Shown here in pieces: positions 1-6,018 of a DNA stretch of 9,818 nt. Source of the DNA: JAWBSP01 sp964632175 (GTDB lineage Archaea; Hadarchaeota; Hadarchaeia; Hadarchaeales; JAWBSP01); NCBI GenBank assembly GCA_964632175.1, contig CAZWBJ010000029.1:1-9818 (forward strand). Reading direction: 5' to 3'. The notes under the pieces are model-generated. The model did no database searches, had not been told where the DNA came from, and worked only from the letters and a program-made list of their open reading frames with translations. Position numbers and translations under genes: made by a program. Position 1 is the stretch's first letter. Every line of letters begins with the position of its first letter.

Positions 1-2556
1 ACTCAGGAGAACGTGCGCAGCCTGATGGAACTCCAGCAACAGCTCCTCCAGCTTCAGGAGAACTTCCTCGCCCTCCAGTCCCAGTTGAATCAGATGCAGG
101 CCCAGATGCTTCAGCTGCAGCAGGCCACCTCACAGGCCATAGCCCTTCTCCAGCAGGAGGTAGATGCCATTATCGAGACTATAAACGATCTGGTGTACAC
201 CATCCAGCAGGTCCAGGCGGGGCAGGCGGACCTGGCGGACCTTATTTCAAGGGTCTCGAGCGAGGTGGCCGGGCTCGGGGAGAGGATTTCCAAGCTAGAG
301 AACTATCAGAGTTCCATCAGGGAGGACCTAGAGACGGTCTATCAGAAGCTGATGGAGGCCTACAGGATCATAGAGGAGAACATCATTCCCAAGGAGGCGA
401 TAGTGGTGAGGCCAGGCGAGATAGTGCTGCAGATTTATCAGGAGAAGTCCGCGGACGCCATCCTAGAGGTGACCAGTCAGATGTTCCAGTCCCTGAGGAT
501 AAGGGTGGATATCATCGGGAAGATCCAGGACTTCCTTCCGGCGCCCTACACCTACGAGTTCGAGCTCGGGCCCAGGGAGGTCACCAAGCTCACCTTCAGG
601 TTCACCGTCTCCCCGCACGAGAAGCTGGGGGTACACACCGGAGAAATCAGGTTCTCGGATGTGACGGGGATGGTGAGCAAGACCGTTCCCGTTACCATCT
701 ACGTGCTGCCGATGGCCAGGGGGATGTTTGACGTGGAGGTCAGGCCGGCCATGGATCAGGCCAAGCCCGGGAGCAGGGTACCGGTCCAAGTGGTACTCAC
801 CAACAAGGGGGCCATGGACTCCGATGTGACGGTCGGCCTGTATCTCTTCTTCCCAACTGGCGAGAACATCTTCATCGGGGAAAAGGCCATAAAGGTCCCG
901 GCGGGCGACTCCAGGACTCTAGACTTCCTCGCCACCATCCCGGAGAACGCACTGGAGGGAACCTACACCCTCACGGCCGTCGCAGAATACCCGATAAACG
1001 GGGAGACTCTCAGGGTGAGAGGGAGGAGTCCCATTAGGGTTGGGGAGCCAACCGCCCGCCTGAGAATTGTAGGCCTCTCCCCCTGGATGTTCGGTGCCCT
1101 CCTCGCGGCACTAATAGCCTCCGGAATCTCCGCCTTCTATGGATACAGGTTCTACCGCAAGAGGGTGCTGGCTAGGAAGCGTTTCCTAGTCTCCATCTTC
1201 CCGGAGGAGCTCCCCAAGCCCGGGCCTACCTCCGTCAAGCTCGGCAAGCTGGCGGAGATCGGAGGGGATGCCTGGCTGAGGCTGGAGGATCTCCGCATGC
1301 ACGTCATCACCGCTGGGGCCACCGGAGGCGGAAAGACCATCTCCTCCATGGTGATAGCGGAGGAGGCGCTGCTCAAGGGATGCAACGTCATCGTCTTCGA
1401 CCCGACCGCCCAGTGGACGGGCTTCCTGCGCAAATGCACGGACAAGCGCATGCTCTCCCACTATCCCAAGTTTGGGCTCAAGCCCTCCGACGCGAGGAGC
1501 TTCCCGGGCGTGGTCAAGCTCATCACCAACCCGAGGCAGAAGATAGACATGAAGGAGTTGATAGGGGAGGAGGCTAGGGGGAAGATAACCATCTTCGTCA
1601 TCGAGCGCCTCAAGCCGGGAGATCTAGACATCTTCGTGACCAACGTCATCCAGTCCATCTTCGCCTCTCAGCCCCAGGAGTACCCGGGACTCAAGACCTT
1701 GCTTGTCTTCGACGAGGTTCACCGCCTGTTGCCAAGGTACGGAGGGACGGGCGCCGGGGTGATCCAGCTGGAAAGGGCGGTTAGAGAGTTCAGGAAGTGG
1801 GGGATTGGGGTGATGCTCGTTTCCCAGACCATCGCCGACTTCTCGGAGACCATTCAGACCAACTGCAGGACCCAGATCCAGTTCTGGACCAGGGAGGAGG
1901 ACGAGCTGAAGAGGATAGCCCTCAAGTACGGGGAGGATCACGTCCGCTCGGTCTCTAGAGCGTCGATTGGGCACGCCATGGTGGTCAACCCAGACTACAA
2001 CAGGGGCAGGCCCTACTACGTAAACTTCAGGCCCATCCTCCACTCCACCTTCAGACTCTCGCCCGAGGAACTGGACAAGTACTACGCGGCTGATGACAGG
2101 ATAGAGAACGTGAAATACAAGCTGAAGAAGCTGGAGGAGAAGGGCGTGGATGTCTTCGACCTGCGCATCGAGCTGGGCCTGGCGGTGCGCAAGCTCGAGG
2201 AGGCCTCCTTCGACTTGGTGAACGCCTACCTGGACTCGCTGGAGCCGAGGGTGGAGGAGCTCTGCGCCAAGCACGGGCTGAAGGGAATCAAGAGGGTGAT
2301 AGAGCTCATTCCCGAAGAGGACATAAGGAGGGCCCAGCTGGCGGCGGTGAGGGAGAGGGAGAAGATAGGGAGGCCACCCGAGATCGTGGAGGCCTACAAG
2401 GAAATCCTAGGAAGGTCGGTGGAGGTGGGCGAGGGGGTGGAGAAGCCTCTGAAGGAGGAGCTCCACCCCGAGTTCGTCAAGATGAAGGAAGAGGAAGAGA
2501 AGGCAGCCGCGAGGGCAGCCAAGGCGCCTAGGAAAAAGGGAGGGAGGAGTAAGTAA
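1..2556 (+). CDS. Membrane-anchored HerA/FtsK-like ATPase with coiled-coil and Ig-like ectodomain (5' partial)
   Basis: Likely a membrane NTPase motor of the HerA/FtsK superfamily (DUF87-like). The frame is open to the left edge, so the true start and any signal peptide lie outside; numbering here begins at the GTG at position 13. Residues 1-125 form a long coiled coil, with 16 Gln in the first 50. Residues 130-232 and 237-343 are two beta-rich Ig-like domains, the second resembling CARDB/NEW3. A hydrophobic segment at about 357-380 is followed by basic residues (YRKRVLARKR), putting the C-terminal part in the cytoplasm. The ATPase shows Walker A GATGGGKT (435-442), VFDPTAQW (461-468), Walker B LLVFDE (563-568) and VMLVSQ (600-605). 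The C-terminus is helical and ends in a basic tail. The next gene starts 2 nt downstream. The ATPase call is firm. Whether it moves DNA (as HerA and CedB do), protein or neither is unknown; no nurA lies nearby. Confidence 0.9.
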   Translation, partial: TQENVRSLMELQQQLLQLQENFLALQSQLNQMQAQMLQLQQATSQAIALLQQEVDAIIETINDLVYTIQQVQAGQADLADLISRVSSEVAGLGERISKLENYQSSIREDLETVYQKLMEAYRIIEENIIPKEAIVVRPGEIVLQIYQEKSADAILEVTSQMFQSLRIRVDIIGKIQDFLPAPYTYEFELGPREVTKLTFRFTVSPHEKLGVHTGEIRFSDVTGMVSKTVPVTIYVLPMARGMFDVEVRPAMDQAKPGSRVPVQVVLTNKGAMDSDVTVGLYLFFPTGENIFIGEKAIKVPAGDSRTLDFLATIPENALEGTYTLTAVAEYPINGETLRVRGRSPIRVGEPTARLRIVGLSPWMFGALLAALIASGISAFYGYRFYRKRVLARKRFLVSIFPEELPKPGPTSVKLGKLAEIGGDAWLRLEDLRMHVITAGATGGGKTISSMVIAEEALLKGCNVIVFDPTAQWTGFLRKCTDKRMLSHYPKFGLKPSDARSFPGVVKLITNPRQKIDMKELIGEEARGKITIFVIERLKPGDLDIFVTNVIQSIFASQPQEYPGLKTLLVFDEVHRLLPRYGGTGAGVIQLERAVREFRKWGIGVMLVSQTIADFSETIQTNCRTQIQFWTREEDELKRIALKYGEDHVRSVSRASIGHAMVVNPDYNRGRPYYVNFRPILHSTFRLSPEELDKYYAADDRIENVKYKLKKLEEKGVDVFDLRIELGLAVRKLEEASFDLVNAYLDSLEPRVEELCAKHGLKGIKRVIELIPEEDIRRAQLAAVREREKIGRPPEIVEAYKEILGRSVEVGEGVEKPLKEELHPEFVKMKEEEEKAAARAAKAPRKKGGRSK

Positions 2557-2558
2557 GG

Positions 2559-3401
2559 ATGCCGGAGAAGGGGGAGCTGGAGAGGAGGCTGGATGAGGTG
2601 GAGGCTAGGCTGGCGGCGGTGGCAGGGCTGAGGGAAACCTACGACGCCCGCTTCACCCTCCTGACCGAGAAGGTGGGGGAGCTGAGGTCCATGATCATCG
2701 CGCAGGCGAAGGAGAGCGCGGATGCGAGGGTGAAGGCAGAGAAGGCGCTCGCCTCTCTGGAGGGGATCAAGCCCGAGGAGTTCAGGGCCTTCCTGATGCG
2801 CAGGGACGCGGAGATAGAGGGGATAAAGACGAGGCTGGTGACCTTCGAGGAAACGGTGAAGTCGCTCAGGGAGGAGATGAGGGAGTACAGGGAGACCCTG
2901 GCGAGGTTCAAGGGGCTGGAGGCCGTCTTGGGAATGTCGGACGAGACGCGGAGCAACATCGTGAGGATCCAGCAGCTGAGGGACCAGGTGGAGGTGGCCT
3001 CGGACAAGGTAATGACGGCCTTCATGGAGTTCCAGAGGAGGCTCAAGGACGTGACCAACCTCTCGGTGAGGGTGTCCAGGCTGGAGGAGATGGTCAAGCC
3101 CCTGCAGCAGACGGTGGGGAGGCTGGAGGTGGAGCTGAAGGGAGTGGTTTCGAGGGCGGATTTCGACAAGCTCGCCGGGGAGCTTCAGGCCATCAAGGGG
3201 GCGGCCGAGGAGGTTAAGAAGTATCACCAGGAGATCTCCTCCAACAAGGGCTCGCTGGAGGGCGTGAGGGCCGAATTCAGGAAGGCCGTGGAGGAGGTCG
3301 AGCGCAGCAACTCGGCGGAGCTCAGAAGGTTGCAGAGAAGGCTGGATGTCATGGAAAAGGCCATTTCGAGGATCCTCAAAATTCTCCTTTCCGCGAGGTA
3401 G
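2559..3401 (+). CDS. Coiled-coil protein, probable partner of the membrane ATPase
   Basis: A 280-residue soluble protein with no signal peptide or membrane segment. Nearly all of it is predicted coiled coil: heptad-like Leu/Val/Ile spacing with alternating Glu/Lys/Arg. Breaks are likely near residues 78-85 (GIKPEEF), 125-133 (GLEAVLGMS) and 232-240. The ATG lies 2 nt after the TAA of the ATPase gene, and a strong Shine-Dalgarno GGAGGAG (2543-2549) sits inside the end of that gene, 9 nt before the start. This indicates co-transcription and translational coupling. I do not recognise a family; it has the generic look of SMC- or tropomyosin-like helices. By context it may be a cytoplasmic scaffold or regulator of the ATPase, but that is inference from gene order only. 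Confidence 0.85.
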   Translation: MPEKGELERRLDEVEARLAAVAGLRETYDARFTLLTEKVGELRSMIIAQAKESADARVKAEKALASLEGIKPEEFRAFLMRRDAEIEGIKTRLVTFEETVKSLREEMREYRETLARFKGLEAVLGMSDETRSNIVRIQQLRDQVEVASDKVMTAFMEFQRRLKDVTNLSVRVSRLEEMVKPLQQTVGRLEVELKGVVSRADFDKLAGELQAIKGAAEEVKKYHQEISSNKGSLEGVRAEFRKAVEEVERSNSAELRRLQRRLDVMEKAISRILKILLSAR

Positions 3402-3574
3402 GCTCAATTTCGGGGAAAGGGCGCGTCTGATCGGGGGCTCAGGGAGATGGTAACCTTGGAGAGCGCTGACCGCCGAACGGACCAACGATGAGCCTTAGGT
3501 AGTACCTCTGCTACTTAGTAGTGGGGGTGCTACTTCGATGAAAAACCCAAGGAGAAGGTGGAGGACTTTTACGA
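3402..3574. other. Intergenic stretch up to the scaffold gap
   Basis: No gene is convincing here. There is no clear T-run terminator after the coiled-coil gene. Positions 3498-3535 hold small repeats: GGTA-G-TACC (3498-3506), CTACT-T-AGTAG (3511-3521) and two copies of TGCTACTT (3509-3516 and 3528-3535). An ATG at 3538 and a GTG at 3558 open frames that run into the Ns, and a third frame reads as an acidic/basic peptide. One of these may be the start of a gene lost in the gap, but none has a convincing ribosome binding site or TATA box. Confidence 0.5.
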
Positions 3575-3674
3575 NNNNNNNNNNNNNNNNNNNNNNNNNN
3601 NNNNNNNNNNNNNNNNNNNNNNNNNNNNNNNNNNNNNNNNNNNNNNNNNNNNNNNNNNNNNNNNNNNNNNNNNN
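3575..3674. other. Scaffold gap of exactly 100 N
   Basis: One hundred consecutive N, the usual placeholder for a gap of unknown length between contigs. Gene order across this point is not proven. The two contig ends share the 7-mer TTTACGA (at 3568-3574 and 3681-3687), which may be chance or an unmerged overlap. Confidence 0.98.
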
Positions 3675-3689
3675 GGCACCTTTACGAGC

Positions 3690-4253
3690 TTACCTCACCA
3701 CATCCAGCGCCAAGTATTCCAGGCAGAGAAGTTGGCCCGGTGAGAGGAGGTACCTGTCCCCATCGTTGTCGAAGACCACGTTGGCCCTCAGATAGCCTTG
3801 GGAGGTCCCGTAGCCTGAGTTCTCGAGGACGTGCTCCATCTCGTCCGTCGAGGAGCTCTCAAAGGTTCCGCCCTCGCTGGAGCCCCAGAGCCTTACCCTC
3901 AGGTATTCCTTTCTCACCACCGCTATTCCCTCGGGTGCGGTTGCCCTCACCACCACCACGATGTCGAACAGCTGGCCGGCGGGAACGGTAACCTTCTCCA
4001 GCGAGCGCTGGATCTTCGCTAGGACGGCAGGCTGCCCGGAGAGATCTTTGGAAGGATCGTACTCATAGGCCTTCACTAGATAGATGGACTCTATCCCCGT
4101 GCCTCCTGAGACCGCTAGATACTGCAGCTGCCGCCTGTTGGGGAAGTTCGGCCCCTGCACGTACGCGACGGGCGACGGGCGGCGGGGAAAGAGAAGGAAG
4201 CCTGTGACCAGTGCCACGGCAATAACTGCTGGGAGGATGAGTCTTAGCCGCAT
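3690..4253 (-). CDS. Exported beta-sandwich-like surface protein, paralog of the zinc-ribbon protein at 5205-5963
   Basis: A 187-residue protein with a basic N-terminus and hydrophobic segment (about residues 5-22, then FPRRP), so a signal peptide or signal anchor; SPVA (27-30) is a possible cleavage site. The rest is beta-rich and probably extracellular. It aligns with the protein at 5205-5963: GIESIYLVK with GIENIFIMK, PAGQLFDIVVVVR with PYEEAFDIVVVVK, a shared LWG/IWG strand, and a similar C-terminus (GYLRANVVFDNDGDRYLL with AYLRFYYQLDNGGGGFKL). The ATG at 4253 follows GGGGGAG at good spacing, and a TATA box lies about 60 nt upstream, so it probably has its own promoter although it sits behind the signal peptidase genes. 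I do not recognise a named family. Function is inferred: a secreted structural or fibre-like subunit processed by the neighbouring peptidase. Confidence 0.8.
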   Translation of the reverse strand: MRLRLILPAVIAVALVTGFLLFPRRPSPVAYVQGPNFPNRRQLQYLAVSGGTGIESIYLVKAYEYDPSKDLSGQPAVLAKIQRSLEKVTVPAGQLFDIVVVVRATAPEGIAVVRKEYLRVRLWGSSEGGTFESSSTDEMEHVLENSGYGTSQGYLRANVVFDNDGDRYLLSPGQLLCLEYLALDVVR

Positions 4254-4308
4254 TTCTCTCTCCCCCGCGAACTTGCATTTACGGAACGCGCTGTGCTGAG
4301 TCCCATCA

Positions 4309-4317
4309 GCTTATAGT
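4309..4317 (-). promoter_or_regulatory. TATA box for the gene at 3690-4253
   Basis: On the minus strand the spacer reads ACTATAAGC, a good archaeal TATA element about 60 nt before the ATG. Transcription would start near 4287 and give a leader of about 34 nt that carries the GGGGGAG ribosome binding site. It lies in the 138-nt spacer after the signal peptidase-like gene, which otherwise holds nothing I recognise. Confidence 0.5.
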
Positions 4318-4391
4318 TACGTGGGAATATGATTCAAGCGGCAGCGAAGAGCTTTCCTGAACTAGGAGAGGCTTTTCAACGAATCAGTTTC

Positions 4392-4772
4392 CTACGATCC
4401 ATAGATCACCCCTATGACTATCCCCAGCGGTTCCACGGGGTAATTGTCGGGCCCGGAGTTGTCCCCGCCGGTTCTCAGGGGAGCAGCGGAAAGAACCCTG
4501 TGGGCCACCAGCTCCCCTGAGGGGTTCCTGAAGAGGATGATGTCCCCCTCCGCTGGCTCGCGCCCCGGCTCCACCCAGAGAACCCAGTCCCCCGGTTTAA
4601 TGGTCCAGCCCATTCCCCAGTCCCCCGCCCTCAGCACCCGTATTCTCTCGTCTAGGAGAAACCTCTGGCCGGCCAGCACCCGCTCCACCAGCCTAGGCCC
4701 CCTCCTGAGCCAGAAAACTACCGAAACACAAAGGAGGACCAACGCCACAAGCATGAGGACCTTCAGCCGCAA
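4392..4772 (-). CDS. Signal peptidase I-like protein lacking the catalytic serine (probable pseudo-enzyme)
   Basis: A small protein of the ER/archaeal signal peptidase I fold (S26B). From the TTG at 4772 it has 126 residues: one hydrophobic segment (about 5-21), then an extracytoplasmic domain. The nucleophile region aligns with its neighbour through the following GD: HSMSPSLRAGD there, WGMGWTIKPGD here. The catalytic Ser is therefore Gly (residue 53, codon GGA). The His box is intact (VAHRV, His91), as is the Asp box (GGDNSGPDN, Asp104). It is likely inactive as a protease and may bind or regulate substrate or partner. The start is uncertain: TTG 4772 overlaps the upstream gene by 10 nt and gives a basic N-terminus; ATG 4754 has a GAAGG 5 nt upstream but begins directly in the hydrophobic segment; a longer reading to 4835 would overlap the neighbour by 73 nt and is unlikely. 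Confidence 0.8.
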   Translation of the reverse strand: MRLKVLMLVALVLLCVSVVFWLRRGPRLVERVLAGQRFLLDERIRVLRAGDWGMGWTIKPGDWVLWVEPGREPAEGDIILFRNPSGELVAHRVLSAAPLRTGGDNSGPDNYPVEPLGIVIGVIYGS

Positions 4773-5152
4773 TTCTCCAGCCCCCAGGTTTTCGAGGAGG
4801 TGAAGAGCACCCCTATTATCTTCCCCACGTACCAATAGTTGTCGAGGTAGTAGTCGTCGGGATCCTGGTTGTTATCTCCTTTGGTCCTTATTTTTCCGCC
4901 GGAGACCTCAATGACCCTGTGAGCAACCAAGGGGTGGTCGGAGCGGGAGGGATGATAGTGGGCCACGATGTCCCCGACCTTCAGGTTCTCGAAGGGAACC
5001 TTCAGACAGAGGAGGGTGTCGCCGGCTCTCAGGGAGGGGGACATGCTGTGCCCCTCAAAACCGAGGAGATCCACTTTTTCGTCTAGGGCCATTTTGTAGG
5101 AGCGAACGGAGAAGAGTAGGAGCAGGATCAGGCAGAGCCATAAGGCCCGCAT
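4763..5152 (-). CDS. Signal peptidase I, archaeal/ER (SipW-like) type
   Basis: A 129-residue signal peptidase. It has an N-terminal membrane anchor (about residues 3-16) and all three catalytic boxes of the S26B subfamily: Ser36 in GHSMSPSL, His78 in VAHRV and Asp93 in KGDNNQDPD. His in place of the bacterial Lys marks the archaeal/ER/SipW class. It would cut signal peptides from exported proteins on the outer face of the membrane. The short length is normal for minimal members. It lies 52 nt after the zinc-ribbon surface protein and overlaps the inactive homolog downstream. That position suggests a dedicated enzyme for the local exported proteins rather than, or besides, the general housekeeping signal peptidase. 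The ATG at 5152 is the only sensible start; no clear Shine-Dalgarno is seen. Confidence 0.9.
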   Translation of the reverse strand: MRALWLCLILLLLFSVRSYKMALDEKVDLLGFEGHSMSPSLRAGDTLLCLKVPFENLKVGDIVAHYHPSRSDHPLVAHRVIEVSGGKIRTKGDNNQDPDDYYLDNYWYVGKIIGVLFTSSKTWGLENCG

Positions 5153-5160
5153 CTAAATGT

Positions 5161-5200
5161 CAAAAAGGAAAAGAAAAAGGAAAAAAACCAAAAAGGTTCC
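5161..5200 (-). terminator. T-rich terminator or attenuator after the zinc-ribbon surface gene
   Basis: On the minus strand, just after the TAG at 5207-5205, a weak stem AACC-TTTTT-GGTT (5198-5186) is followed by four runs of five to seven, four or five T separated by C. T-rich tracts of this sort stop archaeal RNA polymerase. Read-through would feed the two signal peptidase genes, so the tract could make the surface protein more abundant than its processing enzymes. Confidence 0.55.
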
Positions 5201-5204
5201 AGCC

Positions 5205-5963
5205 CTACTTCCAGCTGTAGATGTTCTCCTGGAAGTTTATGCTTGCCCCGGCTGCTAGCTTGAACCCGCCCCCACCGTTGTCAAGCTGGTAGTAGAACCT
5301 CAGATACGCGTCCTTGTTATACTTCCCGACCGCGCCGATGGGCGCCGTGTTCTCGTACCAGTTGCTCCTCGCCCAATCGGAGCCAGCAACTAGGCTGTTC
5401 TCTGTTCTGTTAAAGGCACCCCAGATGGCTATAGAGGTGTAGACATTGTCCCAGGTGAGGTAGGCCACGTTGTCTCCTCTTATCTTCACCACCACCACTA
5501 TGTCAAATGCCTCCTCGTACGGGATGTTCACAGTCTGGTTGTTGTAACTTATGTTCTCGTAGTAGTGCGTACCTTTTACCCAATTCGCCGGGTTGTTGTC
5601 CAAGGTATACGTTCCATTCTTCATGATGAAGATGTTCTCAATTCCAAAGTCTCCATAGGCCCCCGAAAGCAGCCCCAAAGCCACCGGGCCGGGGAGGGGG
5701 CCACCGGCGGTCGTCAGGCAGCTCCAGCCGTGAACTGCCGTCGGCCAGAGGAACACTCCCAATCCCACTGCTACTACTATGATTACCGCTGTTGCGAGCC
5801 AGGGCAATTTGCTCGGCATCCTTTTAACCACCTCCACTTTTTTTTCAATGGGTGTTCCCGGGGGCATCGGAACTCTGTAATCCAGCCTGGTCTTACACCT
5901 AGGGCATTCCTTGGGGGAGGGAACCTTGGGCGTCCACTCGTATCCACAGCGGGAACACCTCAT
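5205..5963 (-). CDS. Zinc-ribbon, single-TM, extracellular beta-rich surface protein
   Basis: A 252-residue protein with three parts. The N-terminus is a zinc ribbon (Cys3, Cys6, Cys20, Cys23; CX2C-X13-CX2C). A Pro/Lys linker leads to a membrane segment (about 53-74), then a beta-rich domain (about 80-252) with many Asn, Tyr and Gly. Basic residues before the hydrophobic segment put the zinc ribbon in the cytoplasm and the large domain outside. Four N-glycosylation sequons (Asn116, Asn137, Asn142, Asn185) fit an exported archaeal protein. The large domain is homologous to the exported protein at 3690-4253, with FDIVVVV as the best shared core. AVHG (76-79) could be a signal peptidase site, in which case the zinc ribbon would be shed with the signal. 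It has its own leaderless promoter and is followed by a T-rich terminator, then signal peptidase. The role is inferred: a surface or fibre subunit. Confidence 0.85.
   Translation of the reverse strand: MRCSRCGYEWTPKVPSPKECPRCKTRLDYRVPMPPGTPIEKKVEVVKRMPSKLPWLATAVIIVVAVGLGVFLWPTAVHGWSCLTTAGGPLPGPVALGLLSGAYGDFGIENIFIMKNGTYTLDNNPANWVKGTHYYENISYNNQTVNIPYEEAFDIVVVVKIRGDNVAYLTWDNVYTSIAIWGAFNRTENSLVAGSDWARSNWYENTAPIGAVGKYNKDAYLRFYYQLDNGGGGFKLAAGASINFQENIYSWK
5769..5785 (+). repeat. 17-nt direct repeat, copy 1 (inside the zinc-ribbon gene)
   Basis: TGCTACTACTATGATTA occurs here and again, exactly, at 6002-6018. This copy lies in codons for the membrane segment of the zinc-ribbon protein. Confidence 0.7.
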
Positions 5964-5983
5964 CTTCGACAGCGTAAACTTTG

Positions 5984-5999
5984 CTTAAAAACCTTTTGG
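5984..5999 (-). promoter_or_regulatory. BRE and TATA box; leaderless promoter of the zinc-ribbon gene
   Basis: On the minus strand CCAAAAGG (5999-5992) is followed by TTTTTAAG (5991-5984), centred about 25 nt before the ATG at 5963. That is the distance from TATA box to transcription start in archaea, so the mRNA probably begins at or next to the ATG. This explains why no Shine-Dalgarno is seen. Confidence 0.65.
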
Positions 6000-6001
6000 T
6001 T

Positions 6002-6018
6002 TGCTACTACTATGATTA
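6002..6018 (+). repeat. 17-nt direct repeat, copy 2 (just upstream of the zinc-ribbon promoter)
   Basis: An exact copy of the 17-mer at 5769-5785. It overlaps the stop codon of the gene at 6016-6480 and sits directly upstream of the BRE/TATA of the zinc-ribbon gene, at about -39 to -55 from its ATG, where an activator or repressor could bind. The core CTACTACTAT also occurs, inverted, at 8843-8852. Confidence 0.65.

Noticed and set aside
1624..2274. Minus-strand open frame of 216 codons
   Set aside because: It lies antisense to the ATPase domain with intact Walker motifs; composition is typical of an antisense shadow.
2394..3485. Long minus-strand open frame (363 codons) opposite the coiled-coil gene
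   Set aside because: It is rich in Leu, His, Pro and Arg with no domain, and lies antisense to a well-supported plus-strand gene with a strong ribosome site. Such frames arise opposite GC-rich Glu/Lys/Arg coding DNA.
3498..3535. Short repeats TGCTACTT as a start of a CRISPR-like array
   Set aside because: Units of 8 nt, only two copies, and no spacer pattern.
3538..3795. Plus-strand open frame across the N run
   Set aside because: It exists only because unknown bases were read through; the right half is antisense to the exported protein gene.
5153..5204. Possible promoter for the signal peptidase in the A/T-rich spacer
   Set aside because: The tract is almost pure pyrimidine on the coding strand with no TATA-like element at the right distance; a terminator fits better.
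3690..5963. Direct assignment of the exported proteins to the TasA/camelysin family
   Set aside because: The usual N-terminal signature of that family after the signal peptide is not visible; only the gene layout is similar, so it is kept as an analogy.
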